Shown here: piece after piece, positions 1-19,322 of the stretch
Numbering within the stretch: position 1 is the stretch's first letter
Layout of the letters: the number at the start of each line of letters is the position of its first letter
Source: Blastocystis sp. Blastoise
Lineage: Eukaryota > Sar > Bigyra > Opalinata > Blastocystidae
Assembly: GCA_039096225.1 (NCBI GenBank)
Contig: JBBPEB010000003.1
Location: forward strand, 738,001 to 802,000
Direction: 5' to 3'
DNA: 64,000 nucleotides
Notes under the pieces: model-generated
Database searches by the model: none
The model's input: only the letters and a program-made list of their open reading frames with translations
Told to the model about the DNA's origin: nothing
Program-made: the position numbers and the translations under genes

Positions 1-7
1 TTATTTT

Positions 8-187
8 TTAATACCCATTTGGTAATGGTTCTGGATCTTTATAATTGATATTGTAAATGAATTCTGAATGTTTTTCTAAGAAATCTCTCACAGAAGGTAA
101 CATTTGTGGATCACAATCACTATTAACGTAGTCATTGATTTTCTCATAAAAATTATGGAAACGCTGACAGTAATTTTCGATATTCAT
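8..187 (-). CDS. small hypothetical protein, 59 aa
   Basis: A single uninterrupted reading frame runs from an ATG at 187 to a TAA at 8-10. The protein begins MNIENYCQRFHNFYEK and ends KDPEPLPNGY; it is moderately acidic, with no membrane segment and no visible signal peptide. Its base composition is richer in G and C than the flanks, which supports coding. I do not recognise the family. It lies downstream of, and in the same direction as, the pyrophosphatase gene but is separated by about 565 bp of AT-rich DNA, so it is probably an independent small gene. An upstream exon cannot be excluded. Confidence 0.5.
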   Translation of the reverse strand: MNIENYCQRFHNFYEKINDYVNSDCDPQMLPSVRDFLEKHSEFIYNINYKDPEPLPNGY

Positions 188-752
188 TTTCTTTTGGCAA
201 TGAAAAGGAAATACGTATTCAATAGTATTTGTTATTCTTTCAAATGAAAATAATTGTGAGAAAAACCAACTTATAAAGAAATAAAATTTTCATGAATATT
301 TAGAAGAAATTCAGTGTAATTTGAAAATATTTCAAAAATAATATATTGTGGAGAAAAACCATGGTTTTATTATTTCAAATATATTTTTCTTGTTCTACCT
401 TTCAATATGCAATTTATGTTCATTCTACTTACTCATAACAAATACATATGTTGACTAATATCTAAGTAAATAATATAAAGATCAAGAAGACGTGATGTGA
501 TTCATTATTATTTTTTTATGTTCTTTTTAATCATAAGTATAATGCTTTTTGATGTATGAAATGTGTTCAAGAGTTGAAAACATCAAATTATTACTTATTT
601 TCTTAAATATTAAAATTTTGTAAACCAAAAAGTCAATTATGTCATGTTTAAAGAACGTAATTATCTAATATATTGTTTATTTATTCTAAAAGAAATATAA
701 TAAATAAAAATTAGAAAAAAGATAATCGTAAAAAGTCAAATTCGTTTAACAA
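188..752. other. intergenic, no gene seen
   Basis: AT-rich spacer between two minus-strand genes. No open frame with coding character, RNA gene or repeat of note was seen. It should hold the promoter of the 59-aa gene and the 3' end of the pyrophosphatase transcript. Confidence 0.6.
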
Positions 753-2445
753 TTATGATTTATTTGGGTAATTCTTTCTATGCTTCAAGTAGATCTCATG
801 TGTTGGTAGAATAACTCGTTCAAGAGCCTCTCTCTCAAAAATAGGCTATATAAATAATTATAAAAGTCATAAAATAATAATTTTATAGATAAAGAGCATA
901 TAGAATAATAGTAAGAATTATCAGTCAATATAATATATATAATATATATATATACCATTCCTTGATAAGCTAAAGAATTTGCTGCTTTTCCATCAGGTAT
1001 TTTATAGTTAATAAGCCACTGTCTCATATTTGTCAATTCATTATGATAAGCTTCAAAGAAATCCAAATAATCTATATTATTAATATATAGTAAATATTTA
1101 TATATATTATTAATATAGATTTTTTTTTTTTTGTTTATTATTATAAATTATATATATAGAATAATAAATAAAATAAAAAAAAAGTTTATCTATAAATATA
1201 TTTATAAATAAATAAAAATAGGATTATATAAAATTATTTTAAAAATTATTTTTTATTTTTGTAAAAAAAAATATATATATATATATACCTCTTAATTGAC
1301 TACATTTGGGATCTTTAACATTAACCCCTAATAATTTCCAATCCATTTCTTCTTGATCTACTAATGCTAATGCTCCAAATACACGAATCTATATATATAT
1401 ATATATATATAATTATGTTTATTAATAGTTTTTAATTTAGAAAATATATATATATATATATATAGAATAGAAACTTTTCTAAATAATATATATATATATA
1501 TACTATTATTATTATAGTATATATATTATAGCATCTATTTAATATATATATATAACATAATATATATACATTATAGACATCTCCTGTAAGAGCAGGTAAA
1601 TAACTAAAATCGAGTACATCTAAGGGATCATCATCTCCTTTAAAAGAACCAATATCTGTTAATTCATTAACTAAGGGAGACTCCCAAGTTTGAGGTAAAG
1701 CACCATAATGAATCATACTTGGAGCAGCATAATATCTAGGGAATATATATAGGAATATATAGGAATATTATATATAATAGAATATATAATATAAAAATAA
1801 TATTATATTTAATAATAATATAATAATAATAACTATAATAATAATAACTATAATAATAACTATAAATATAACTATAATAATATAATAATAATAACTATAA
1901 TAATAACTATAATCATAACAATAATATAATAATAATATAATAATAATAATTTAATAATAACTATAACCATAATAATATCTTGGTTTTCCTTTCTTTTCAT
2001 CTTGATGAATAGGATTGAGATTGTCTTCTTTAGATATTTCAAATTTACCAGATTCACTAAAGATATATATCATGTATTTATAATATATATATCTATTTCT
2101 AAATATGAAAATAAAATAAAAATTACCCTCGAGGAATTTCGCAAATAAAACGAACAACACCACAATCATTCTTTGTTGGCTCTTTTTCAAATAAATCAAT
2201 ATCGTATTCATATTAAAGATTCAAATTTATCAATTATATATATTTTTTAAATTAAAAGAAATATGAAATTAAAAAGATATATGCCAATACGAAATTTTCT
2301 TGACTTCATTATTTTCTTTCTTTGTACAATAGAGTTTATAATCTAAAGTATATTTTTCTCCAGACGAAACGGTACTATAAGTCGCAATTCTACGCATAAG
2401 AGAACCTCTTAAAGCTGCTTTTGATAGAGATAAAGCTGTAAACAT
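753..2445 (-). CDS. PPA2: inorganic pyrophosphatase, organelle-targeted (family I)
   Basis: Hydrolyses pyrophosphate to two phosphates. About seven exons join into a family I soluble pyrophosphatase. Visible landmarks in order: N-terminal presequence MFTALSLSKAALRGSLMRRI (basic, hydroxylated, no acids; mitochondrial or hydrogenosomal type), EYKLY-like strand YTLDYKLYC, FICEIPRG, FEISKEDNLNPIHQDEKKGK, YGALPQTWE, the metal-binding signature DDDPLDV, a DWKLLGVNV segment and YKIPDGK near the C-terminus. Exon 1 spans 2281-2445, exon 2 starts at 2203; the last exon ends KNYPNKS with TAA at 753-755. I chose the ATG at 2445 over the in-frame ATG at 2460 because it starts the presequence. The intron between exons 1 and 2 is AT-AC (see separate entry). 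The junction near 1738 is unclear: the only frame-preserving solution there has an AT donor. It is divergent from the XPG gene, with a shared 227-bp promoter region. Confidence 0.85.
2204..2280 (-). other. AT-AC (U12-type) intron in pyrophosphatase gene
   Basis: Exon 1 ends with Tyr-Trp-His and exon 2 opens Asp-Ile-Asp-Leu-Phe, matching the WHDIPLF-type run of the family without gap. No AG occurs anywhere in the 77-nt intron, so a GT-AG intron is impossible. Its first bases on the coding strand are ATATCTTTTT, one mismatch from the U12 donor ATATCCTTT; its end is AATATGAATAC, with a branch-like TCTTTAAT about 9 nt before the AC. Phase 0. Confidence 0.75.
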
Positions 2446-2672
2446 GGTAATAACAATCAATAAAAAACAACAAAAAAAATTCTGAATTCATGATTTTTTA
2501 TTGAGAGAAACTGCATATTTTCGTTTCCCCCACATTTTTTAAATTTTTTCTATTTATTTATATTTTTTGTGCCCTATTCAACTTTTCAATTTTTATTATT
2601 ATTGTATTTACGTTTACCAGATATCATCGGATTATTTTATAGAATAAGTTTTTGAATAAAGAATAGTTGAAC
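2446..2672. promoter_or_regulatory. bidirectional promoter region, PPase/XPG
   Basis: 227 bp separating the divergent start codons of the pyrophosphatase (-) and XPG (+) genes. It holds short poly-T and poly-A stretches but no motif I can name. The call rests on position alone. Confidence 0.4.
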
Positions 2673-7228
<4,556 letters not shown>

Positions 7229-7479
7229 TAATTGATTATTCATAATATTTAATAGTCTTTACAATATATTTTTTAGTTATTATTTATATATAAATTTTTT
7301 AAAATATAATATAAATATTATTTAAATATTTAAATAAGAAAACAAAACAATAAACTGCCATATACTTCAAAATATTAACTGCAATTTTTTAAAAAAAATA
7401 TCATAAGAAATAAATTGATAATTATATTTATATAAAAAAACAAGTAGTTCATTTAATAGAAAGAATAACAATAATATAT

Positions 7480-8686
7480 TTATATAAGACTGTCTTCCAT
7501 AGATTCAGGTTTAGAAATATTTAATAATTTTAATATAGTACTACTAACATTAGCTAAACGTCTTTCTTCAATAGCTATATATATATATATAGTTATTATA
7601 AACATATATATATATAATAATAATATTATTCTTAGAATATATATATATGTAATAATTATAAGTATATTAATTAAATTATATAATTTATAATAATATTATG
7701 AATACTAACATATATATATATATATATATATATACGTTTAGTCCATTCTAATTGTTCTCCTTCTTTCTTAGTAATAATAAGAGGAACATCATAACATATT
7801 TCTGCTTGTGAATTATCTTTATTTACAGTACTAGAACCACAATCTGTACTTACTACTACTAAACGATATCCATTCTCCTATTTATTTATATATAATAATT
7901 ATTATTATTATAATGTAATAATATAACAATATAAAAAAATATATATATATTAATTAATTATATTTTAAAATTTTTAAAAAATAATAATAATAATTCTATA
8001 TATATATATATATATATACTTCACAATTTTGTTTAATAGTACCTAAGACTTTATCTGTTGATTCAATAGATAATTTTAATTGTTCAAAATCATTATTTTG
8101 ACTATATACACCTGGTGCACTTAAGTTGAATATAGCAAGTGAATAACTATTTGAAGATAATATAGTCTTTGATAAATTACCAATACACTATATATATATA
8201 TATATTATTATTATTATTATTTATAATACTATAAGATATTTTTTAATATTGATTATAATATATATAGAATAGTTAAAAATAATAACTTGAATATATATAT
8301 ATATACATTCATAGAGAGAGCTGCACATTTATCATCTTTCATATCTTCTAAAGAAGATACTTTAATAGTAGTAATACCAGTAGGAGCTTCTTCACTCATA
8401 GCACCATTAAATATAAACCACGCCATGTTATATCTCTTCTCTTCACATACTATTATCATAGTATATTATTAAGGATATATATATATATATATAATTGATA
8501 ATTAGAATCTATATTATTAACATATATATATATTATATATTATATATATATAAGGATATTGTTGATGTTGATCATGCATATAAGAAGGAAGAGATAATTT
8601 GATGGATTCCTGCGGGAATATTATAGGTATATCTACAGTAGAAGAGAAGAAGACAAAGGAATATAAATGAACTTTAGGAGCGAAAT

Positions 8687-8724
<38 letters not shown>

Positions 8725-8844
8725 TTGATAGATTGATTAATAATTATAATAAATATCATATATAAACAATAATATATAGAATATAAAGAACTGAAAATTT
8801 AAGTGAAAAATTTACTCTTAATAATAAAAAATAATAATAATAAT

Positions 8845-8914
<70 letters not shown>

Positions 8915-9023
8915 TGAATCCCATAGGTCTTCCATCGGAGAATTGTCCATTTGGAGCGCTATATAATAATTCATTAATAGAACCACCTGCATCACCCTTA
9001 TTATTAAAGTTAATAACTACCTA

Positions 9024-9070
<47 letters not shown>

Positions 9071-9077
9071 CAATAAT

Positions 9078-9159
<82 letters not shown>

Positions 9160-9241
9160 TATATATATATACATCATTATTTTGTACAGTGCCATTAATA
9201 TCAAAAACGAGAGGAGCAAATGTCTCGTCTTGTTCGCCTTT

Positions 9242-9295
<54 letters not shown>

Positions 9296-9468
9296 TGGAA
9301 TCAATAAACATAACTATTATATAATCATAATCATAATCATTATATATATATATATACCTTATATATATTCTCTATAGCTACATGAGGTAAATCAGAAGAA
9401 AAATTACCACTTCCCTTTGTTAAGGTACTATAATACATCTATATATATATATAATAATAATAATAAAC

Positions 9469-9533
<65 letters not shown>

Positions 9534-10485
9534 TATATATATATACAATAATACGTTCTCCATTTTCAGGTTCAGAAATAGCATACATATTTCCCGCCAA
9601 AGTAGAGATCTTACCACAGCCAATAGATGTACACATATCTTCAACAGCCTTAACATTCTTACTACCACTATACATATACATATATAAATATATATATATA
9701 TATATTATTATTATCATAAACCATTATTATAATTATATATAGAATAATTCTTATAAATATTATTATATATACATTTGTTGTTCTTCATCAATATCACCTA
9801 AAATACCGTGAATAAAAACATGAGGTACGTCAACTTGTTTACAAACTTTTAGTAATGATTCAATTTGAGATAAATTACTATATAAATAATAAACTTATAA
9901 ATTCCTGTACATAATATATAAATATATATAAATAATATATATCTGTTTAAAACTAGTATACCATTCCTGATAAGAATCAGTAATTTGACCAAAGAGATGT
10001 ACACGACCTGTATTTTCCTTAGCAGTTTTTAAAGCTTCTAAAAGAGTCTCATTTGTAAAGAATGATCCATCTTGAATCTTTTTATTAATACGAACATTGT
10101 TTCTCTCGTTTATTCTTCCAGTTCCAAGACATAAATAACCAATTCCAAAGTTACCACTGCTGCCATTATTAACACCAACCTACATAATTATGATCATATT
10201 CATTTATAAATTAGTAAGTTATGTATATATCATCATTATTATATATTATTTAATATCAACTTATGAATAAATAAAAAAAGAAATACATACATCACTACCA
10301 TTAGCCTTCAAAGGTGTGAAGATACAATCGTTGCTACTCACTAAAGAATCGTAAATAGGAGTTGAGGCAGTTTTGAAAGCATCTTCAACACCTTCAGGAG
10401 CTAAACCTAAGCCTTCAACGACAACAAGACAAACCTTTTCGTCAGTATTTTGAGGAGTTGTAGAAGTAGAAGTAATTTCAGACAT
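7480..10485 (-). CDS. iPGM-like protein lacking catalytic residues (pseudoenzyme)
   Basis: Homologue of cofactor-independent phosphoglycerate mutase, the Mn-dependent alkaline-phosphatase-superfamily enzyme of glycolysis. Twelve exons can be joined: 10291-10485, 9962-10179, 9773-9877, 9547-9667, 9358-9438, 9173-9241, 8913-9020, about 8690 to 8560, 8307-8460, 8030-8187, 7736-7877 and 7480-7574. The family frame is clear along its length: VVVEGLGLAPEG, GNFGIGYLCLGTGR, RINKKIQDGSFF, GKISTLAGNMYAI, AWFIFNGAMSEE, and a C-terminal LKLL ending SMEDSLI. Yet the active site is gone. DGWG reads EGLG; nucleophile Ser of MGNSEVGH is Phe (GNFGIGY); SDGGVHSHIDH is TDSYQE; MDRD is ISEP; FRPDR is NNKGD; EKYAHVT is KRYNMAW; NPDMVGHTG is APGVYSQNN; TADHGN is STDCGSS. 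Frames are open and most junctions clean, so it looks constrained. The acceptor of exon 8 (near 8690) has no AG at the position homology suggests. Confidence 0.85.
8461..8559 (-). other. AT-AC (U12-type) intron in iPGM-like gene
   Basis: On the coding strand the intron opens ATATCCTTA, eight of nine with the U12 AT-AC donor ATATCCTTT. It closes TCCTTAATAATATAC, where TCCTTAAT matches the U12 branch consensus about 9 nt before the terminal AC. Removing these 99 nt joins CA to T to complete a His codon and continues the family alignment in frame (HQHMIIVCEEKRYNMAWF). Phase 2. Confidence 0.85.
8825..9292. repeat. (TA)n and (AAT)n microsatellites in introns of the iPGM-like gene
   Basis: Long TA runs at about 8850-8911 and 9244-9292 and an AAT run at about 9040-9157 fill successive introns of the minus-strand gene. 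A further AAT run lies at about 9460-9530. They produce false Tyr/Ile and Ile-only frames on both strands. Confidence 0.9.
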
Positions 10486-10666
10486 AATATTAAGTTCTTT
10501 TCAAACGTAGTATTGGTAACAGGAACCTTTTTAATTATTTGGAATGTTTCTTTTAAAAAAGAAGGGAATGTATTGGAGAACTTTTTTTCAGTATATTTCA
10601 GTATAATTCAGTTGAATTCAATTTGAAAATTTTGTTTTCTTTTAATTGACAAGTAGAATTAATAAA
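10486..10666. promoter_or_regulatory. bidirectional promoter region
   Basis: 181 bp between the divergent starts of the iPGM-like gene (-) and the low-complexity gene (+). It has short A and T tracts and a tandem CAGTATATTT / CAGTATAATT motif near 10589-10605. Assigned by position only. Confidence 0.4.
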
Positions 10667-13657
<2,991 letters not shown>

Positions 13658-13960
13658 ATACATACATTTATTTCTAGGTGATTATATATATATTGCTTTT
13701 ATTTTCTTCTTTTAATATTTATTATTCTTTTTTTTAATTATTTTCTTCTTTTTTATTTTTCTTTTTCCACATTTATTCTTTTAGTGATTTTATAAAAAGC
13801 GCATATTGTTTTCAATATCTTGAATAGTTTATTATTTTTAAATTATAAATAATTTTAAATCAATTATAAAAATAAATATATTTCCTTAAATGATGATTAG
13901 TATATCTTATTTTAAAACATATACTTGTAGAGTATCACACTACGGACAGTTTTTTGGGGT
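13658..13960. other. intergenic, no gene seen
   Basis: AT-rich 3' flank of the low-complexity gene up to the first 97-bp repeat unit. Nothing else recognised. Confidence 0.6.
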
Positions 13961-14169
13961 TTAGTAAAAAGATAATCGCAAATTTCAGTGTGGTTTCCCC
14001 AGTGATCGAGCAGTAAAAAGGTTTAAAGACATTTCAGTGGGAATTTTTAAATATGCTTTAGTAAAAAGATAATTGAAAATTTTAGTTTGGTTTCCCCAGT
14101 GATCAAGCAGTAGAAACATATTTTGACATTTCAGTGGGAATTTTTAAATATGCTTTAGTAAAAAGATAA
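13961..14169 (+). repeat. 97-bp tandem repeat, interrupted by transposon
   Basis: The phrase TTAGTAAAAAGATAA recurs at 13,961, 14,058 and 14,155, an exact 97-bp period. Each unit also carries GGTTTCCCCAGTGATC and ATTTCAGTGGGAATTTTT. The third unit is split by the transposon and resumes at 22,066 with AAAAGATAATTG and GGTTTCCCCAGTGG, degrading by about 22,170. Confidence 0.85.
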
Positions 14170-14874
14170 GAGAACTTGATTAACCTCGTCCCGTTTTTGT
14201 GTTTTATTTTTGGTCGTCCCGCGGGACGAGTGAGTCATAAAATGAACTTTTTTTTACCAATAATAATTTACTCTTGTATTTTTCTTCTAAAAGAACTTCT
14301 AAAAATTTATCAAAGTCGTCCCATATATTATTCAACTTTTATATTATCTTAAATGATAGATTTTAATGTAAACACAGTATGTATGCTATTGTGATACTTG
14401 TATAAGACGACGGGAAATAAAATATAAACTTGTTTTTTGTCATTCTTAGTATATCACTCAGAATTCTGGGTATAAACTTTGTTTTGGTACTCTTATATAA
14501 TATTAAATTATAAATAAAGGTACACTGAACTATTTTGAGCTTTTAATAAAAAAAACGTAAACATTTCTACATTTCTTGTCTTGGAGTTGTAAATTAAGTG
14601 AGTCTATTTGTATTCAGTCAATTTCAGACTAGTAAAGTTATCACAATAAAATACTCAAAGCAAAAACACAATTTTAACAAATGTAGTGAATTCTTTAAAA
14701 TGGAGAGTATTTTCTTACAAAATAAATATAATTTTTACTATATTGACATAAATAAAGATTTATAATTAAAATAAAATAATAAACTATAAAAATAAAAATT
14801 AACGACAAATAAAATATGAGAAAATAAATTGTTTTATTCTTGTGCTTTATTTTGTGTTTAGTCCATATTTATTT
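14170..14874 (+). repeat. left terminal inverted repeat of MULE
   Basis: About 705 bp, inverted copy at 21,361-22,065. Starts GAGAACTTGATTAACC and contains the 16-bp palindrome TCGTCCCGCGGGACGA at 14,214-14,229. Only scattered mismatches were seen, for example one near 14,511. Confidence 0.92.
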
Positions 14875-14884
14875 TATTTTCTTT

Positions 14885-17800
14885 ATGAGTTCAGCAAAAG
14901 AAATAAAGCAAGTGGCCTTGGAGGATGTTGGACTGTGCTCCCACTACAACAGCCGTGAAGAGTTGCTGAAGAGCTATTCATTATATAGATCAATCTATCA
15001 CTTTTGCGTAAGACAACGTGGTGGGCATACGCTAACATATGTGTGTTCAAACAGTGATTGCCCTTTTATTGTTAAATATACAAAAAATGAAAAAGGTTTT
15101 GAAGCACAATCGTACTGTTGTTCCCACAATCATAAAGGTATTATTATATAACTATTACTATTTGTTAACACTCTATAAAGAAAACTTAAATCAGTCCTAT
15201 TCAACAAAACTAGTATATGATGATGCAAGTATATAATACTATATATTATTATTGTTATTATGCTTGATTTATTATGTTTTAATTTTTAATTTACGTAAAT
15301 GAAACTCGTTTATTTATATATACAGAAAATATTTTATTATTTTAAAATTATTATGATTATTATAAAATATTTAATTATTGATAGATGATACTTGCTTAAT
15401 AAAGAATACTTATTCAAAAACTGGCGTAACATATGGAGAATTTGAAAGGTGTTTCTATTCTTTATTTATAAAAGATCCATTTGGGTTATACTCAAGATAT
15501 AAAACAGAGGCCAAAAGTCACTTTCCAAATATAGAACCAGAAGTACTAGATCACTGGTTTCAAAAATTGTTTAATTCAATATATGGAACGAATGAAGATG
15601 GTTATCTTATGCTTCCTGCTATGCTTTATTCTATCAAACAGTACGAAAATATTGATTATAAAATTTATGTTAACAAAAATGATAATAAATTATTTAGATT
15701 AATTGTAGTATATCATTCTGTAATAGAAAAACTTTCAGAATTATATAATAATGAGCTATTCATAGATGCTTCACATAGTCACTCCAAAGATAAGTATATT
15801 ATATATGATATTATAGTTTTATCTTCTTATAATAAAAAATATGTTCTCGGATATATGGTAGATCTAGATGGTGAAGGAAAAAATAGTTGGATTGATTTTT
15901 TTTCATTTTTAATAAGTCGTGGTATATATTTATAATTAATCTATATTATATGTTTAATTATTAATTTTTTCTTATTATTATATATTGTATATATATATTT
16001 ATAACATTATTTTATCTATTTATTGTTAATTAATATCTTAAATTCAATCAATAATCTTTAGAATATTTATTGCTTCTACATGTTATTATATATTTTATAA
16101 TTAATTTGAAATTATTTTATTTTTATATATAATGCCTGATAAAAGCTATTTTTTTTAATATCATTGGATATAATCGTTCAGATTTTTTTTTCCTTAAGTA
16201 TTGTATTACATTTTCATTTCTATTTGTTTACTAATAATATATATATAGAATTTATTTTATTTCATATCATTTTAATATTTGTTAGTTGAGTATTGCTCTA
16301 TTTTAATATTATTTTATTTTTTATATGGTTTTTTTATTTCATTGATTTTATAAAATTTATTTATTTCACGTTATTTACATATAATATGTTTCAATAATAC
16401 ATTATTTTATACATATACAATTATAAAATTTACTTATTGGAAGTGCTAAAAATTATGATTTAATCATAAAAATATATATAATTTTATCTAGTATTCATAT
16501 ATATATATGATCATTAATATATAGGTGTGGATGAAAATTCGAAACTTGTTATTCATTCAGATGGTTTGATGGGTTTATCGGATGCTATTGGTGAGTTATT
16601 TCACTTTTCAACAAATGTTATGTGCGTTTTTCATGCAAGGAATATCATGTATTCAAAAAAAACTATTAAAGAGTCTTCTGATATAAATAGAATCTTTTTT
16701 CAGTATGCTTCAGCTAAAGATCTTATCTCTGCAAAAAAATATTTACAAGATGAAATTGAATACGTTAATCAACGTAATATAAATGATTCAAATGCTAATC
16801 TCGTTAAGGATATTAACACTTTAAGTGAATATTTAGATTCATGCGATAAAAGGTTTTGCCGTTTTTTTCATAAAGGATTTACTGTTACCATGCTTACAAA
16901 TAATCCTTCTGAACAAATTCATGCTCAATGGTCAGAAATTGTTAGAAAATCTCCGTTATGTTTATTTCCATTTTTCTTTCATATAACCAATAGAAAAAAT
17001 ATGTTGGATAATGAGGAAGATTGTATTATAAAGAAAACTATACCTTATGTCTTTCAAAAAAAGGATCAATTATGCAAAGAAGGTGATTTCATAATGAGAG
17101 GAGAAGGAATAAATGAAATTTATATTTTGAAAAATAATAATTCAATAATTTATACCATAAAATATATTCCAGCTGCTACCTTTTATTGTGATTGTCAATT
17201 CTGCAAAACAGAAGTTATTTGTGAGCATATGATATGGTTTATGAAAGTAAATAAAATAGAATTTGATTCTCTTCCTTACGATCTTGTTAGAAGATATTTC
17301 ATTTCTTTAAATATAAAAACATGTAAAAACTGTCCATTTTACCTGTTTACCTCATTTATTTATAAACCCCAATTTAGAGACTCTATATTGATTGATACAA
17401 CCCAAAATTATGGATATAGACAATTTAGGATTATTGATTCAAATGATATTGTTTTTAACAAAGAAAGTATGCTTATATATATTCTTAAAGTTAGTTTATT
17501 CATATATAGCGTTCCAGAATGAATTGAAGAATTTATATAAACAAATATTTTGTGTATATTTAATTATTATTATTTTTATATTTAATAGGCTGAGTGTGTA
17601 TCAATCAATGAAATGATTTATCCACTAGACTACTCCATGTATTTAGAATTAAAAAATTATTTTGAAAAACATAATCCGTATCGTGAAGGTATATATTTGT
17701 TAGTCATAATAAACACTGAACTTATTTTAGACATTATTTCAGAGAAAAGTTGTGAAAAGCGTGAAGAATCAATAACATTGAAGTATACAAATTTTAAAGA

Positions 17801-19246
17801 TGGTTACTCATATACTGCACCTTCTTCCTTGGCTTTTTGTTCGTTAGATGATTATATGATAAATAATACTGTATATTATATATCTAATATTATATAATAT
17901 CGTTGAAATAAAACTTTCTATTTTATTTAGGTATCACTTAAAATAATAAATATTAAGACTGGGGATATATTTTTAAAATCAATAAAACGCTCTAATACAA
18001 TTAAAGAACTCAAGGAAGAATTAAATGTAAATTATGAATTATGTGTGTTTTTATTAATGTTATATATAGATAATATTTAAATTACCAGATGATGTAACCC
18101 TGTTCATATTTTCTTCAGGTGGTTTTCTGGTTAAAGAATCTGAATCAATCAAAAGCATAATAGGTTATGACTTCATTTCAACTCTCAACTTATATATATG
18201 TTTAGTATGATTTATTATATATTATATATCTATTTATATATAGGTACAATTAGGATGTCAATATAATAGTGAAACCCTATTTTGCCATTGTACATGTAAA
18301 TAAATATTTTATTATATATATATATATATATATATATATTTTATATAGTTCCACTATGGAATATATTTGGAAAAGAACAAAAACTTGCGTGTGGATCAGT
18401 ACATTTCGACTGTATATAAAATTATAAGTTATTTTTAAATTGTAAATCTAATGTATTATCATTTTTCTATATAGATACATGTGATCTACATCAATTTCTA
18501 ATGTCATACAAAAACTATAAAGTTCATATCGACATTATTTCTTTAGAATGTATGTTATATTTTCAACAATTATTCATTTATTCTTTCAAAATGATGTTTA
18601 TAGACACAAAACAGACTATATGTATTGAATATGACTCACGACCATGCAATTCTAGAGTATTTTATAATATGAAAAAGCTGCAAATAAGCTGTATATATAT
18701 TTATTATTATTAAATTATATTTATTTTGTATAGTGGGGGAACTGGATCGAACAGCTACAAAATATTTACAACAACTTTTAGAATCCTCCTTTTTTGTTTG
18801 TGAGAATATTGTTATAACAGGTATTTATTTTATTATTATATATTACTTATATAGGTGAAAAAATTCCTGAATGGGTACGTACATCTCTTCAATATTTATC
18901 AGGCATAAAAAATATTAATATAAATTGGGACTTATCATGTATTATTTTGTTTTTAATATATAATATCTCCATATTTTTAGTACACACAGTATTTGACTAT
19001 GAAATATTACCCAATTTAAATGAAAAATCTATGGATGGTATATATATATATTTTTTTCATTATGATGCTTTGTAAAATATATTCTAATTACTATAGTAAA
19101 TCTTCAGACTCCAATGCCTATTCAAAACAGCTCTCCAATATCATCAATAAGTGTTCAGTCAATAAATTCTATTATTGAGAATAAATGCATTTATGACCCA
19201 ATTGAAGGTATGTGTTATGATTGTATTGATTAAAAAAACAATTTAG

Positions 19247-19322
<76 letters not shown>

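Noticed and set aside
13961-14169. A CRISPR-like array from the regularly spaced 97-bp units
   Set aside because: Units are contiguous tandem repeats without unique spacers, in a eukaryotic genome.
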